This document shows, piece after piece, positions 34,275 through 44,135 of a stretch of DNA of 64,000 nt. Under the pieces are notes generated by a model. It was given only the letters and a program-made list of their open reading frames with translations, was not told where the DNA came from and made no database searches. The position numbers were made by a program, and so were the translations under genes. Source of the DNA: Brevibacillus laterosporus (GTDB lineage: Bacteria > Bacillota > Bacilli > Brevibacillales > Brevibacillaceae); the NCBI GenBank assembly GCA_007833815.1, contig CP033464.1, forward strand, positions 5,315,501-5,379,500, read 5' to 3'. The number at the start of each line of letters is the position of its first letter. Position 1 is the first letter of the stretch.

Positions 34275-35801
34275 TAAACATCTACCTCCACGTTTGTACC
34301 GCCTTGATAATTCAACAGAATCCAATCGGCTGTATTGTAATGTTTGACTTTCAATTCTTGTATAAATTGGTCGATTGATCGCGCTTTGGAATCAAATCGA
34401 ATGGAGTAGCTTTCGATCTTGCTTGTCTCTAATTTATTGGTTGGTTGCACCAAATTATCGAAAAATGTACGAATGCGCATGTCTGCTGCTTCTCTCATCG
34501 GTTTGGTCATCGCTTTACCTTGCCATGGTGCGGCTACAGCTTCTAGTTGTTTTCCGATCCAGCTATTCAGACGGCGACGATTGACTTTTCGGTTCTCGTT
34601 GTCCGCAATAGGGTTGCCGGATACATCGTATTTAGAGTGTATAGTCGTTAGCCATGCGCCAAGCATAAGATCCATCACCTTTGGCAGATGATTTGAGTTG
34701 AAACGCTGCTATCTGGTTGTTAAAGAGCTCCTGGTAGTCTTCAAATTCCAATTCCTGATCAGTACCAACAATCCAATTGCATTCAACCGCCAAACCAGAA
34801 TCCTCGATCTGTCCCTTTACGTGAGCAATGGCTGAAAGGCAACTACCAGAGATACGTTGACCAGTCGTAGAGTTGTAATAGCCATAGACCATTTGTCCAA
34901 AGTCGCTATCAAATTGATCTCGATATTCAAAGGCATCCGTTATCGTTTGAGCATTCTTTGTCCCCGTGTAAGCAATAAAGTTATGCTTTTCACCAAGAGA
35001 AATTAATGCCTTGTCTACTTCTGAGCTAGAGTAGTTGATATGAGCAACGTCTGTGATGATGTTCCCGATGACCCCTAGCAGTTTTTGGCCTGTTCGGACA
35101 CCTGTACCTGGATCAAATGTACCGATTCGGTCTGCATCTGTTATAGGTGCTCCATTTGAGCCATTTTTCAATTGAGTTTTAGCCATTACTATTGGTCGTG
35201 TTGTATCAAAATCGCTGTCTTCTTTGACGTCTTCATACACAAAATGCTCGCTAGTGGATTTGATTACTTTCTCCACGTAACGAGCATCATCTTGATTTTT
35301 AGATAGGTTGTCGTAGGTTTCGAACCCACCTAAGTCCGACCACAAGATCAGTTTAAAGGTGTCTGCTTTGGTTCCTTCTTGCACCTCGACAGTGAAAATA
35401 TTTGCGTATTCACCTGGTCCAGCTTTTGGGTAGATACGTGCAGTTTCTTTGTCTTGGCGATCTTTAAGATGCAAACTAGCTGTTTGGTGTCCACTACCCA
35501 AGACTCGTACAAAAGCCGCCTTTTTAATACGGACATGGTTCAAGTGGTCTAGCAATTGATTGCCCGCATGTTTTTTGGTAGATGGGCCAAGAATAGGCTC
35601 GGCAATTTCAATTAACCTCTTGGATGGTGTTTCAGAAATCAACATGTATTTATCAATCGGGCCTCGATCAAATTCACCTACAAAACCCAAGATAAAATGT
35701 GATGTACTTACTTCTTCGCTTTGAGGTACAGGCAGTTCGTTTACATATAACCCAGGTGGGTAATCCTGTAGCGAAGTCACTCCGCGTAACATGGTCAACA
35801 A
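34274..35801 (-). pseudogene. Contractile phage tail sheath protein, frameshifted
   Basis: 389 codons from 35801 (TTG; an ATG at 35792 is equally possible) begin RGVTSLQDYPPGLYVNELPV, FILGFVGEFDRGPIDKYMLI and end at AWRMANDYTL. The rest of the sheath (SKYDVSGNPIADNENRKVNR, then WIGKQLEAVAAPWQGKAMTK, to GGTNVEVDV) is in another frame down to 34274. Sheath monomers polymerise around the tail tube and contract on infection. A frameshift near 34630 disables it; together the two parts give a normal length of about 500 residues. Confidence 0.75.
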
Positions 35802-35812
35802 GACCAGCTCCC

Positions 35813-36343
35813 TTACGTTAATTTTGGCTTAAATTTAGATACATCAATAGCGTTGACTTGCTCCTCTACTATCAACTTTTCTGTGCATTGATAAGTGGCA
35901 TCCACTTGGTAGAGATTAGGTTCACCTCGTGGAGGAAGAGGTGGGGAAGTAATAAATATCTGCACAGGGTCGCCCCATTTATCTTCTGGAATGACTATTT
36001 CGTTTTCTGTTTCGATGTAGGCAAGGAACTTAGTTGATAGTTGTTGTGCCTGGCTTGGTCGCTCAGCAAAAAAAGACACCTGAATGAGATATTCAAATCG
36101 TACAGCCTCTGTACCCACTGTAAAGGTTCCGTTGCCGTTCGAAAGAATACCGTGTGGCTCGTGTTCCCTCATGAGAGCTTTCTCAGATGTTCCGCTAACA
36201 CAAGTGATATTGGCGGCAGGAAGTACTCTTTTTTTTGTCTCAATAGGGTTAGGAATATCATCAGTCACGAGAAATCCAGAACCATGTACAGTCTTTATAG
36301 CATTTTCAAGGGCAGTATAAACTGAAACTAGTGGATCTCCCAA
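35813..36343 (-). CDS. Phage neck/tail-completion type protein
   Basis: 176 residues: VSVYTALENAIKTVHGSGFL then a beta-rich body (FEYLIQVSFFAERPSQAQQL) with IETENEIVIPEDKWGDPVQI. It lies between a gp10-like gene and the sheath, where the tail terminator or completion protein is usually encoded. Overlaps the upstream gene by 16 bases. Assignment is mainly positional. Confidence 0.6.
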   Translation of the reverse strand: MGDPLVSVYTALENAIKTVHGSGFLVTDDIPNPIETKKRVLPAANITCVSGTSEKALMREHEPHGILSNGNGTFTVGTEAVRFEYLIQVSFFAERPSQAQQLSTKFLAYIETENEIVIPEDKWGDPVQIFITSPPLPPRGEPNLYQVDATYQCTEKLIVEEQVNAIDVSKFKPKLT

Positions 36344-36705
36344 TGCCCAAGCCTCCTTAGCTGTTTAACCACTTCTTTTTTAGCTATCTCTTTAATCTGG
36401 TCACGATTTTCATGGAGGGCAGGACGTAGAAAGGGACGCGCTGGTATTTTTTTAGGTGCGTACCCAAATTCATGTGCCGCAGCATAGCTTCCTGGATCGC
36501 CCTTCTTGCTATCCGATTTACCAGAAGCAACCCCTACATACACAACACCTTTATTAATTTGCTTTTCATCGACAGTTAAAGCCTGGCGTAATTGACCAGA
36601 ATCAACTAATGGAGAATCGTCATTTCCACCAGCTCCCCAAGAACCGTGCTTCTTCTTGTATCTTTTTCCTGCTCTTGTTAGGGCACCGGCTTTTGTTTTG
36701 GACAT
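36328..36705 (-). CDS. Phage HK97-gp10-like / virion morphogenesis protein, probably 5'-truncated
   Basis: 125 codons; AAAHEFGYAPKKIPARPFLR, PAL is the conserved C-terminal motif of the gp10/gpG head-tail joining family. In-frame sequence upstream of the ATG (YQGESGGYTAWVKLKPGTVR) belongs to the protein, while still further upstream INASKLAQKVKRMVP is in another frame. So the N-terminus is lost to a frameshift. Confidence 0.65.
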   Translation of the reverse strand: MSKTKAGALTRAGKRYKKKHGSWGAGGNDDSPLVDSGQLRQALTVDEKQINKGVVYVGVASGKSDSKKGDPGSYAAAHEFGYAPKKIPARPFLRPALHENRDQIKEIAKKEVVKQLRRLGHWEIH

Positions 36706-36813
36706 GTGTTTTTTACGGACGGTTCCTGGTTTGAGTTTTACCCACGCTGTATACCCGCCCGATTCACCTTGATAGGTACCATTCGTTTTACTTTTTGGGC
36801 CAATTTGGAGGCG

Positions 36814-37098
36814 TTAATCAGGACCACATCCCTGTCGGTCTTCGTATCGTTTTATCGTAACGATTTCGTCTAGAGCTTTCGCCATACAGAAATCCAGTAA
36901 CAATCCATGATCCCGCGTTGGAACGCTTTCTAGAGAGTGATCCGCTAGATATAGAAACGACAGTTCAGCAGGCCCAAGTGGTGATGAGGATAGAAAAAGG
37001 GCACGATCAGAAATATCGTACCCCGTCAATCCTTCTATCCATGTTTGGTAGTCTTCAGGAAGCTCATATTCTGTTACACCGTGTTCAAGCTTTAACAA
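36814..37098 (-). CDS. Phage protein of the head-tail region, unknown
   Basis: 94 residues (MLKLEHGVTEYELPEDYQTW, IEGLTGYDISDRALFLSSSP). No family recognised. Its place at the head of the tail-gene block and its size suggest a connector or a regulator; the C-terminus may be truncated. Confidence 0.5.
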   Translation of the reverse strand: MLKLEHGVTEYELPEDYQTWIEGLTGYDISDRALFLSSSPLGPAELSFLYLADHSLESVPTRDHGLLLDFCMAKALDEIVTIKRYEDRQGCGPD

Positions 37099-37143
37099 TC
37101 CCTTCCGCTTTCTGGATTTATCAAGACTAATTTAAAATAACTT

Positions 37144-37178
37144 ACATGTATTCAACGCTTTAAACGTTGGATACATGT
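37144..37178. repeat. 14-bp inverted repeat
   Basis: ACATGTATTCAACG and CGTTGGATACATGT around CTTTAAA, just upstream of the tail-gene block. One mismatch. Could be an operator or a terminator without T-run. Confidence 0.5.
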
Positions 37179-37213
37179 ATATAAAGTATAAAATGCGTAC
37201 TTTAAAAAGGAAA

Positions 37214-37231
37214 AGGCTCCTCACGGAGCCT
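37214..37231. terminator. Short hairpin terminator
   Basis: AGGCTCC-TCAC-GGAGCCT followed by ATTTTATT on the plus strand and TTTTCC on the minus. Confidence 0.6.
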
Positions 37232-37467
37232 ATTTTATTCCTAAACCTTCAATAACCGCAACGGCGGACTAAGAAGAGTAAATAAAGTCCTAGACTGCCT
37301 CTGTTGTGTCTGCCACTTTTCAACTATCGAACCCGTTAGTTGAACATGCAACATACTTTTTTAGGTCTAGTTCGTATGTTCCGATGTTGTGAAAAAACAA
37401 TTCCTCATTTATATGTTTACAATTAAAAGAATATTATAAAGATTACCTTTCAAGATCTCATAAACCC
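37232..37467. other. Interval without a gene
   Basis: No supported frame or repeat. Confidence 0.4.
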
Positions 37468-37824
37468 TTAAAAAATTTCCTTGCAATCCTCATAATATGG
37501 AACAAGTGACGGTCGGACACTAGGGTCATTTTTTTTGATTGTTTCTGCATAAATGACTTTCTTTTCTTTCCAAGTAACCCGAATAATTTCAAAATTCTCT
37601 TCTTTATATCGGCTCCATATATTATCGGTCGTAGAAAAAGATGTTGGCATATCGTCTTTTAAATTATCATGTTCTTTTTTAAGCAAATGAACACCCACAT
37701 TGTAATTCACAAAAAAATCCTAAAGATATTCTTCAGTCAGGTCCTCTTTTGACAAGCTAAGTAATTTCTCTATCAATTTACCTCGTGGAAAGGCATGGTC
37801 TTCATTAAATATATTACTTTCCAT
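37468..37824 (-). pseudogene. Unknown acidic protein, nonsense-mutated
   Basis: Starting at the ATG at 37824 the frame reads MESNIFNEDHAFPRGKLIEK, LLSLSKEDLTEEYL, TAG, then DFFVNYNVGVHLLKKEHDNL and on to YYEDCKEIF. A single nonsense codon splits a 118-residue protein. The size and acidity resemble immunity proteins, but I cannot name a family. Confidence 0.55.
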
Positions 37825-37834
37825 GCTATCTTTT

Positions 37835-37960
37835 TGAACCTCTCATCACTAAAGAGACGAGATTCCTAAGTACGGAAACCTAACGGTTTCTAATTGATTA
37901 GGCTATCCCCGTAGTCCCTACGGTTACTGCGATTATGCAGATAGTAGTCTTTTGCCCTCG
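37835..37960 (-). ncRNA. Remnant reRNA/omega-RNA region of an IS605-type element
   Basis: The sequence after the TnpB stop (CGTAGGGACTACGGGGATAG, GAAACC-GTTA-GGTTTC, then a TCGTCTCTTTAGTGATGAGA hairpin) has the folded scaffold and right-end hairpin typical of the guide RNA at the 3' end of tnpB elements. Whether it is still transcribed is unknown. Confidence 0.5.
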
Positions 37961-38275
37961 GCAAGAATATTCAAACTTGCGTTTACATCCCTGTCCCATT
38001 CACTATGACAAGAAGGGCATTCCCAATGTCGCAAGTTAAGATTTTTTACCTCTTTGTTTTGGTATCCACAACATGAGCAAAGCTGAGAAGAAGCAAATGT
38101 TTTACCCACCACAACAATAGTACGACCACCATTATACTGAGGTATTTCTGCACCAATGCTAATAGCTCCAGCAATTGTTCGTATTAAAATTTCATCTTCT
38201 TGTAGTGATCTTATTTTAGATCTTTTCCATTCGAGCCGACGGTTTTCCTACTAAAGTGAGTGAAAGTTGTTCCAT
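37933..38275 (-). pseudogene. TnpB (IS200/IS605) internally deleted remnant
   Basis: The C-terminal zinc-ribbon region is clear: [53 protein letters not shown], with the last RuvC Asp in DRDVN. Upstream are a start ([19 protein letters not shown]) and then a break. Most of the RuvC core is deleted. TnpB is the RNA-guided nuclease ancestor of Cas12; this copy cannot work. Confidence 0.7.
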
Positions 38276-38423
38276 AATAAAACCACCTCTTACTTCAATT
38301 ACGTTTGGATTTACTGTCGTGTTGCTGATTCACCCATAATCTCAATATACATCAAGGGCGAGTAGTAAGCCCTTCTTATTCCAGAATATTCACATTTTTT
38401 TATACCCTTTATACGCGGATAAA

Positions 38424-38457
38424 AAAAGGTTGCCGAGTGATGTCTCGACAACCTTTT
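38424..38457 (-). terminator. Terminator of the bacteriocin operon
   Basis: AAAAGGTTGTCGAG pairs with its near complement; TTTTTTTATCC follows on the minus strand, 19 bp after the SagB-like stop. Confidence 0.75.
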
Positions 38458-38475
38458 GCTTCTTCTCATTCACCC

Positions 38476-40056
38476 CTAGCCATGCAAACTCCCCTCCAAT
38501 CGGGACCTCGGACGATAGGGACCAACCGGAATCTGGATCAAGCTGGTTTTTCCATGCGAATCCATCCGATTGAGATTATCACAGGACTCCACGTCATAGC
38601 CAAGCAGTGGGTGCCCGCCCATGCCGAGAGCAGTAGCCGCCAAAAGTAAACGTTGCACGAGCATGCCCGCCTCCATCTGCTGGATGCGATACCCTCTGTA
38701 CCCCAGTGCTGCTTTGAGGTGATCTTTATCCCCTGCCACATGAAAGCAGAGCGGTACCTGAAACAGATTTACATTGTCCAGATTCATGCCTTGTTGCAGG
38801 TAAAGCCGATGATCGCCAAGACGTATCTGCCGCAACGCATGAGCTTCACTGTCATAGCGGTAGGCACCATCCGGAATGTCTTCTACGTTGTACAAACAGC
38901 AATACAGGAAGACACGGGGTTGGCGGTTCTCCTGGTCCTCATCCAAATCGTTTCGATATTGGAAGGAAGCAGTCGCCTCTTGTAATAAAGTAGCCAATTG
39001 CTGTTGGCTTACCTTGCCTAAAACAAAACCCATTTCCGGCGAAACCCGTTTTCTGCAGGCCGAGCCCAGATCATAAAAGAACCGCCCTACTTGAGGGAGT
39101 GCCACTGTGTTACCCTCATAAGTAATGTTCTTTTCTCCTTCAAACCGCCGAAACGATTGTAGAGATTCCAGTTGGGACGCTTCGGTCATTTGGATCAGCA
39201 TCGGGTATGGCAGAACCCGTTGCGACCGTACGTAGTGATCATGCTCTACCGTTAGCAACTCCCGACACAATTCAGCGGCCGTGACGCTTCCATTTGCGCC
39301 ATTCCCTTTCCCAAACCACGTACTCCCCGGCTCCACCGACAGCGGGATGACCGCATAGACGCTCTCCTCCTGTTCTGACAGCCCCAGCAGATGGTTAAGC
39401 GCACGATCGAGAAACTGGAAATATACCCCCGATTCATAGCCAAACCGTTTCGAAACTTCGAGTAATTGCCCTATCAGCACGCCAGCATCAAGGCCTTGCA
39501 GGCGATAGGCGAAGTTATTGTATTTAAAGAAATTTTTCCAAAACATGGTCGTCACAAAAACGGTTGCAAAACAAGTCGATAGATCACAGCGATTGCCGAG
39601 AGCACGAGCCATATAATCATCGAAGTTTCCTTTACGCAATAAAACCAATCGCTGGTGAGCGACATCATAATGGTAGATACCGGTATGGGCACCTTCCAGC
39701 TTCAGATATACGTATATTTCGTTTGGATACCTCGCACCGCCAGACGGAACAAACCGTCGGTACGATTGTATCGGTCCAAAAGCTTGTTCCATCGTATTCA
39801 GATCAAAGACAGACTCGCTGAATTGAGTCAGACCGTATACGTACCAGAGAAAATGACTCATTTCTCGCAGATCTGGTTTCGTGATCGCTTGTCGCTCCTC
39901 CAGCATAAGCGGTATTTCCGCAGACAACGGGATGACAGGCAAGCCACGGTAGAGCTTAAATGGCAAGGGTGCGTCTTCCCAGTCCACCTCGAAGTCAAGT
40001 GGTATTGCCTTTTCTGTGTCGAAATGAAGAGTGTGCAGAAAAGTATCCAGCCTCAT
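38476..40056 (-). CDS. SagB-type azoline dehydrogenase (two nitroreductase-like domains)
   Basis: 526 residues. It resembles two nitroreductase/SagB modules: about 60-290 (YRRFVPSGGARYPNEIYVYL; LDAGVLIGQLLEVSKRFGYE) and 300-526 (YRNDLDEDQENRQPRVFLYC; EAGMLVQRLLLAATALGMGG). SagB enzymes use FMN to oxidise thiazolines and oxazolines, made by the cyclodehydratase, to aromatic thiazoles and oxazoles. Last gene of the operon, 22 bp after the YcaO gene. Acts in the cytoplasm on the leader-bound precursor. Confidence 0.88.
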   Translation of the reverse strand: MRLDTFLHTLHFDTEKAIPLDFEVDWEDAPLPFKLYRGLPVIPLSAEIPLMLEERQAITKPDLREMSHFLWYVYGLTQFSESVFDLNTMEQAFGPIQSYRRFVPSGGARYPNEIYVYLKLEGAHTGIYHYDVAHQRLVLLRKGNFDDYMARALGNRCDLSTCFATVFVTTMFWKNFFKYNNFAYRLQGLDAGVLIGQLLEVSKRFGYESGVYFQFLDRALNHLLGLSEQEESVYAVIPLSVEPGSTWFGKGNGANGSVTAAELCRELLTVEHDHYVRSQRVLPYPMLIQMTEASQLESLQSFRRFEGEKNITYEGNTVALPQVGRFFYDLGSACRKRVSPEMGFVLGKVSQQQLATLLQEATASFQYRNDLDEDQENRQPRVFLYCCLYNVEDIPDGAYRYDSEAHALRQIRLGDHRLYLQQGMNLDNVNLFQVPLCFHVAGDKDHLKAALGYRGYRIQQMEAGMLVQRLLLAATALGMGGHPLLGYDVESCDNLNRMDSHGKTSLIQIPVGPYRPRSRLEGSLHG

Positions 40057-40078
40057 CTTTTTCCCTCCCGATCACGAT

Positions 40079-42022
40079 TTATGGAAACGGATGCGGATGT
40101 GGATTGAGCTGTTCATACGTTAACGGCTGCTTCGTATACCCAAGCTCCATGGGTACTTGTAGTACCCGATCCAGTCCTTTAACGCGGGTTAGGTGATGTC
40201 CGAAAGTCATCGGCAACATCTCCGGAATCAGTACTTTTACGCAATGCAGTCCGTTCCGCAAGATTTCAGGTGTCGTCTGATCCACCACGATCACATCGAG
40301 ATTCAATCGGCGGAACGTCTGGAGAAGGGACTTCAAATCATCGGTTAAATCGCCATACTTTGGCCTCGGTATGAATTCCTCTTCAAACGTTCGCAATGGA
40401 CGATGATCATTCAGCAAAAATTGCAGGCGCTCTTCCGCTTCCGTCAAAGCGTACAGCATAGAATGATGTTCCATCTTTTTCACCAGAAACGGATCGTGGA
40501 ACATACGCACATACTCTTCACGGTTAGCCTCAAACTTCTCGTTCAATGTCAGTAGCATAGCGGCCAATTCGTGGATTGAGCTTTTCAACGCCCGCACAGG
40601 GTCCGGATGAGCGCCGCCCGCACAGATCAGATTGACTCCCTTTTCTTTTCTGTTTTTCGCCAGTGTCCAAACGCTGGGAATCCCATTCTCCATCGTCGCG
40701 TTAAACACATAGACATCATAACCGGCCACCGCCTGCAAACGGTAGAGCATCAAGTGCAATTCCTGATCGTGAATCGAAAAGGGGTCAATACGTGGAAGAG
40801 GAAGCTCCCCATACCAGGTCATCAGGAATGAATCACGCTCCACCACTTCCAAAATGGCGTAGAAAATCGCCTCTTCCAGACTGCCGCCCAACGCGCATCC
40901 GTTGGAAGTTTCAAACACAAAGCAATCCTTATCACCCATCCCGTAATAGGCAAGCATCTCCGGAACCAAAATCGAGCGCTCTTGCAAGAACGAGTAGCCC
41001 CATACCCAATACATTGGTCGGTCAGGATCAAACCGTACGAACGGAAAATCAGGTCTCTCATGCTGTTCCTCGGTGTGTAGCCCTACCTTGACGGGATCGA
41101 GCGCTTGATCCGCAAGATTGTGGAAACTGTCGCGGATCACGGTCCGCTTGCCGCGAGGTGCAATTCCGCAGTACCGCTCCAAGCCCTCCAATATGGCTGT
41201 CATCTCGCTATCCTCATACGAATGCGTCCGCCCTGCTGTCCCCTCGTCCCCAGTGAACAACGGCAGACTAACACTTACATCGGCAAACGGCGACACCAGA
41301 TCACGCAGTTTTTTATTCAAAAAGCCTGTTCGGTAATCCAGATACTCTTTACCCAAAACCTTCTTGAGATCGTCCATGGGGCGAGAGCGGTAACTGTCGG
41401 CGCTGATCTTCGGATTAGGTTTTAGTGATATGCGAGCTGCAATCGCCGAATCTTCGGGCATCTGACCGCAAACCTCACATGACGGGTCAGGCAGAATGAA
41501 GTGGCGAGAACTCCTTAACATTTTCAGGTTGATCAAAAATAACCGACCTTCCAAGTGGGCTTGCTCGCCTGTTAGCACCCGCTGTACCTCTGCCACGAGC
41601 ACGTGAGTCATCTGCAAAAGCCCCGTGTGCGATGCCCATGCATCACGTGAGATATTCGCTTGCTCGCCCAGCCGTTGTTGCAGCTCCCATATCTCTTGAC
41701 GCTCACGTCCCGCCATCAGATATCGCAGATCAGCACACTGCGAACACCCCGGCGTACCAGGACGCACCAGCGGCCCAACCACGCCTTCACCAAACGAAAC
41801 GAAACCGCGCAGCCAAGGGATGCCAGATGTTTGCAACACCGCTTCCGCCTCGCGATGTACGAAAGGATTCCAAGCATCGTGCAACACCAGAGCTATTTCA
41901 GCTGTTTTCGGTATTTGGGCCTTCAAATTGGTCTGACGAACGACCTCGTATGGAGCAGACAATTCTTTGCACACGAGATCCGCCAAGAGCCCTTCTCCGA
42001 CAACCAAAACGACTGAACTCAC
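40079..42022 (-). CDS. YcaO-domain cyclodehydratase with N-terminal ThiF/docking region (TOMM)
   Basis: 647 residues. The N-terminal 220 are E1/ThiF-like (VVLVVGEGLLADLVCKELSA; zinc-type Cys in CSQCADLRYL and CEVCGQ). The remainder is the YcaO domain (ILEGLERYCGIAPRGKR; GCALGGSLEEAIFYAILEVV, ERDSF) ending in the proline motif LNPHPHPFP that completes the active site. It activates peptide amides with ATP and cyclises Cys/Ser/Thr to azolines. It overlaps the previous gene by four bases (ATGA). This fused organisation is that of heterocycloanthracin-type clusters. All key segments appear intact. Confidence 0.9.
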   Translation of the reverse strand: MSSVVLVVGEGLLADLVCKELSAPYEVVRQTNLKAQIPKTAEIALVLHDAWNPFVHREAEAVLQTSGIPWLRGFVSFGEGVVGPLVRPGTPGCSQCADLRYLMAGRERQEIWELQQRLGEQANISRDAWASHTGLLQMTHVLVAEVQRVLTGEQAHLEGRLFLINLKMLRSSRHFILPDPSCEVCGQMPEDSAIAARISLKPNPKISADSYRSRPMDDLKKVLGKEYLDYRTGFLNKKLRDLVSPFADVSVSLPLFTGDEGTAGRTHSYEDSEMTAILEGLERYCGIAPRGKRTVIRDSFHNLADQALDPVKVGLHTEEQHERPDFPFVRFDPDRPMYWVWGYSFLQERSILVPEMLAYYGMGDKDCFVFETSNGCALGGSLEEAIFYAILEVVERDSFLMTWYGELPLPRIDPFSIHDQELHLMLYRLQAVAGYDVYVFNATMENGIPSVWTLAKNRKEKGVNLICAGGAHPDPVRALKSSIHELAAMLLTLNEKFEANREEYVRMFHDPFLVKKMEHHSMLYALTEAEERLQFLLNDHRPLRTFEEEFIPRPKYGDLTDDLKSLLQTFRRLNLDVIVVDQTTPEILRNGLHCVKVLIPEMLPMTFGHHLTRVKGLDRVLQVPMELGYTKQPLTYEQLNPHPHPFP

Positions 42023-43956
42023 CGGGACTCCTCCTCTCGTAGCAAAACCCCATATACTCCTGCCAGTTCCTTTTTCAAAAAGGACTCCTGCGCCAAATCC
42101 AAGAGGAAGAGCCGCTTCTGATTCCGTTTCAAAACCTGTAGGGCGGACTGCAAGATCTCTGTTTGCGCTGTTTCGTCTAGTCCGGGAATCGCAAGACTGT
42201 TTTGCTCCTGTTCTTCCAAAAGAACGGATGCACGGGACAACGCAAGCGGCATGCGAAATTCCGCCTGATTTTGTGCCACTAGCAAGGCATACTGCAACGA
42301 ATTACGCAACGCCATGGTCACATTTAAACCTACACTGCCATACCAGCGTTCACCTGTACCGACCCACACTGCAGGGAAACCGAACACTTCTGCTCCCACT
42401 CCGATCCTCGGTGTTCCTTGCATGGTGATCAATGCTTGCAAATAAAACCGGCTATACTCATCTTCTACCGTACTCAATTGCACCTGATTAACAGGAGGTT
42501 TTTGATCCATATGCTGCGTGCTCAGTTCTTGGAACAAACACTTTTGCAACCCGCGGCTGACACCCTCCGCTGCGGTCTCCCCCGCTCCGACTCCGACAAA
42601 ATCATGTGGCTCTAGCATTTGTCCCGTCAAGAACGCGGGAACCATACGCGATACATACGCTTCTATTCCGGTCAGCCCCGCATCCTTCCGAGCCTCCTCA
42701 TGCGTCATCCCTGTGCACACCATCTCCGGCAACAGCTCGGCCGGTCCCTCCGACAGCGGGTCAGTTGCCTGAATTCGGCACTGGGCCAATGGAAGCTGCT
42801 TTAAGCCCCCCTCCTCCCAGATGTGGAAAATCCCTGATTCTGCTGATGTCAATGTGCTGAAATAAGGGATCAGACCGTTCGAATCACTTGAGCCCTTTTT
42901 TTGTTCGAGGTGTTCATCAAGATCTTCTATCCATTTGACTTTCGTTTTTCCTGTCACCAACGGGTGAGACATGAACGAATGCCAGTTTCCTTCCAACGTC
43001 TCCAGATCAAGAAGGTAGACCTTATTCTTCGGTTCCGATTCGTTCACCGCCGTAATGGTCTTGAACAATTCAAACACGATTACATTTGCCAGCATCGCTC
43101 CTGCCGTGGAGGAAAACGTGTGCAGCTTTTCGTCTTTGCAGAGCACGGATTGGTGTATACGGCGCCACGCCGACTCCCAACATTCCTCAGAGTCTGGATG
43201 CACAAGCGGTCCCGCTACCCCCACCTGCTGCAGACATATCGCTGGCAGCAGCACCTTGCCCTCTTCCCTGCAAACGGCTTGAAGAACCCGCAGTTCCTCT
43301 ACATTGCCCTCCTGAGAAACGTACAAAATCGCATCAAACGGCTGCACAGCCTCGCGCCAAGTATTTACTACCTCCGCCTGCAGCGCAAGCTCCACTATGG
43401 CTACCTCGGGGTCCGTTTTGCGGGCATGAGACGCCAGCTCCACTATCCGTTGTCGATCCGTCGGCAGCGAACGATTGACCAGCATATGGAACCTGGACAA
43501 GCCGGAATCAAGCAACGCCACAACCAATGAGACAAAGATCGGACCGGAGCCGATCGCCAGCACTTTAGCCTGACGATAAGACATGAAACGATAAGCACCA
43601 GAATCAGCCAGATTACTTAAAAATTCAATTTGTGAAGCATACTTTTTGCAAATCTTGTCCGTAAGCTGATGCGGACGATCTTGGCTCACATCCTGGGCAA
43701 AACCATTTTGGAATAAATTTTCTGCGATTTCAAACACACGATCCTGATATTCTTTCGGCAATCTGTCCGTCAGCTCGCCCAACGTGTTCTCCCCGTTAAA
43801 CACCGGCAACAGTTTTTCAATCCACTGATCAATCCCATTTCCTTCCATACGAAATGAGCCTACATTATTCCGAAAATACACATTTCCCTTTTGATCAGGA
43901 AGAAAAAAAGTGTCCCTTTTCACTTTTAGACGCATAGAAGAATCTAATTTTGTCAT
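42019..43956 (-). CDS. ThiF-like thiazole-bacteriocin maturation protein (leader recognition)
   Basis: 645 residues, ATG behind TAGGAGGAG. N-terminus RDTFFLPDQKGNVYFRNNVG looks like the small winged-helix recognition element that binds leader peptides. A nucleotide-binding-like region, VLAIGSGPIFVSLVVALLDS, follows, then a long C-terminal part (GMTHEEARKDAGLTGIEAYV; MVCTG). Equivalent proteins of Bacillus heterocycloanthracin loci are annotated as putative thiazole-containing bacteriocin maturation proteins and partner the YcaO enzyme. First enzyme gene after the precursor, separated from it by an attenuator-like hairpin. Confidence 0.85.
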   Translation of the reverse strand: MTKLDSSMRLKVKRDTFFLPDQKGNVYFRNNVGSFRMEGNGIDQWIEKLLPVFNGENTLGELTDRLPKEYQDRVFEIAENLFQNGFAQDVSQDRPHQLTDKICKKYASQIEFLSNLADSGAYRFMSYRQAKVLAIGSGPIFVSLVVALLDSGLSRFHMLVNRSLPTDRQRIVELASHARKTDPEVAIVELALQAEVVNTWREAVQPFDAILYVSQEGNVEELRVLQAVCREEGKVLLPAICLQQVGVAGPLVHPDSEECWESAWRRIHQSVLCKDEKLHTFSSTAGAMLANVIVFELFKTITAVNESEPKNKVYLLDLETLEGNWHSFMSHPLVTGKTKVKWIEDLDEHLEQKKGSSDSNGLIPYFSTLTSAESGIFHIWEEGGLKQLPLAQCRIQATDPLSEGPAELLPEMVCTGMTHEEARKDAGLTGIEAYVSRMVPAFLTGQMLEPHDFVGVGAGETAAEGVSRGLQKCLFQELSTQHMDQKPPVNQVQLSTVEDEYSRFYLQALITMQGTPRIGVGAEVFGFPAVWVGTGERWYGSVGLNVTMALRNSLQYALLVAQNQAEFRMPLALSRASVLLEEQEQNSLAIPGLDETAQTEILQSALQVLKRNQKRLFLLDLAQESFLKKELAGVYGVLLREEESR

Positions 43957-44055
43957 GTCACTCCTCCTACTGTTCGCAGTTCCCCAAATAACGCGCCAGC
44001 ACTTTCATCGTAATCTTATGTATGGCTATTTGTCCCTCATACCTGATCTTTTTGT

Positions 44056-44100
44056 GAACAAAGCCCCTGGTAGCCAAACTACTTGACTGTGCAGGGGCTC
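44056..44100 (-). terminator. Attenuator-type hairpin between precursor and enzyme genes
   Basis: AGCCCCTG and CAGGGGCT enclose 22 bases; on the minus strand TTTGTTCACAAAAAG follows. It lies 36 bp after the precursor stop and 100 bp before the first enzyme start. Partial read-through would give far more precursor than enzyme, as in many RiPP operons. Confidence 0.6.
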
Positions 44101-44135
44101 TCTTTTTCTCCGGCAGCAATATTTCCTTTAAGACC

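Noticed and set aside
41632-43530. Long plus-strand ORFs over the bacteriocin operon
   Set aside because: Shadows of the GC-richer minus-strand genes; arginine/proline-rich and without starts of quality.
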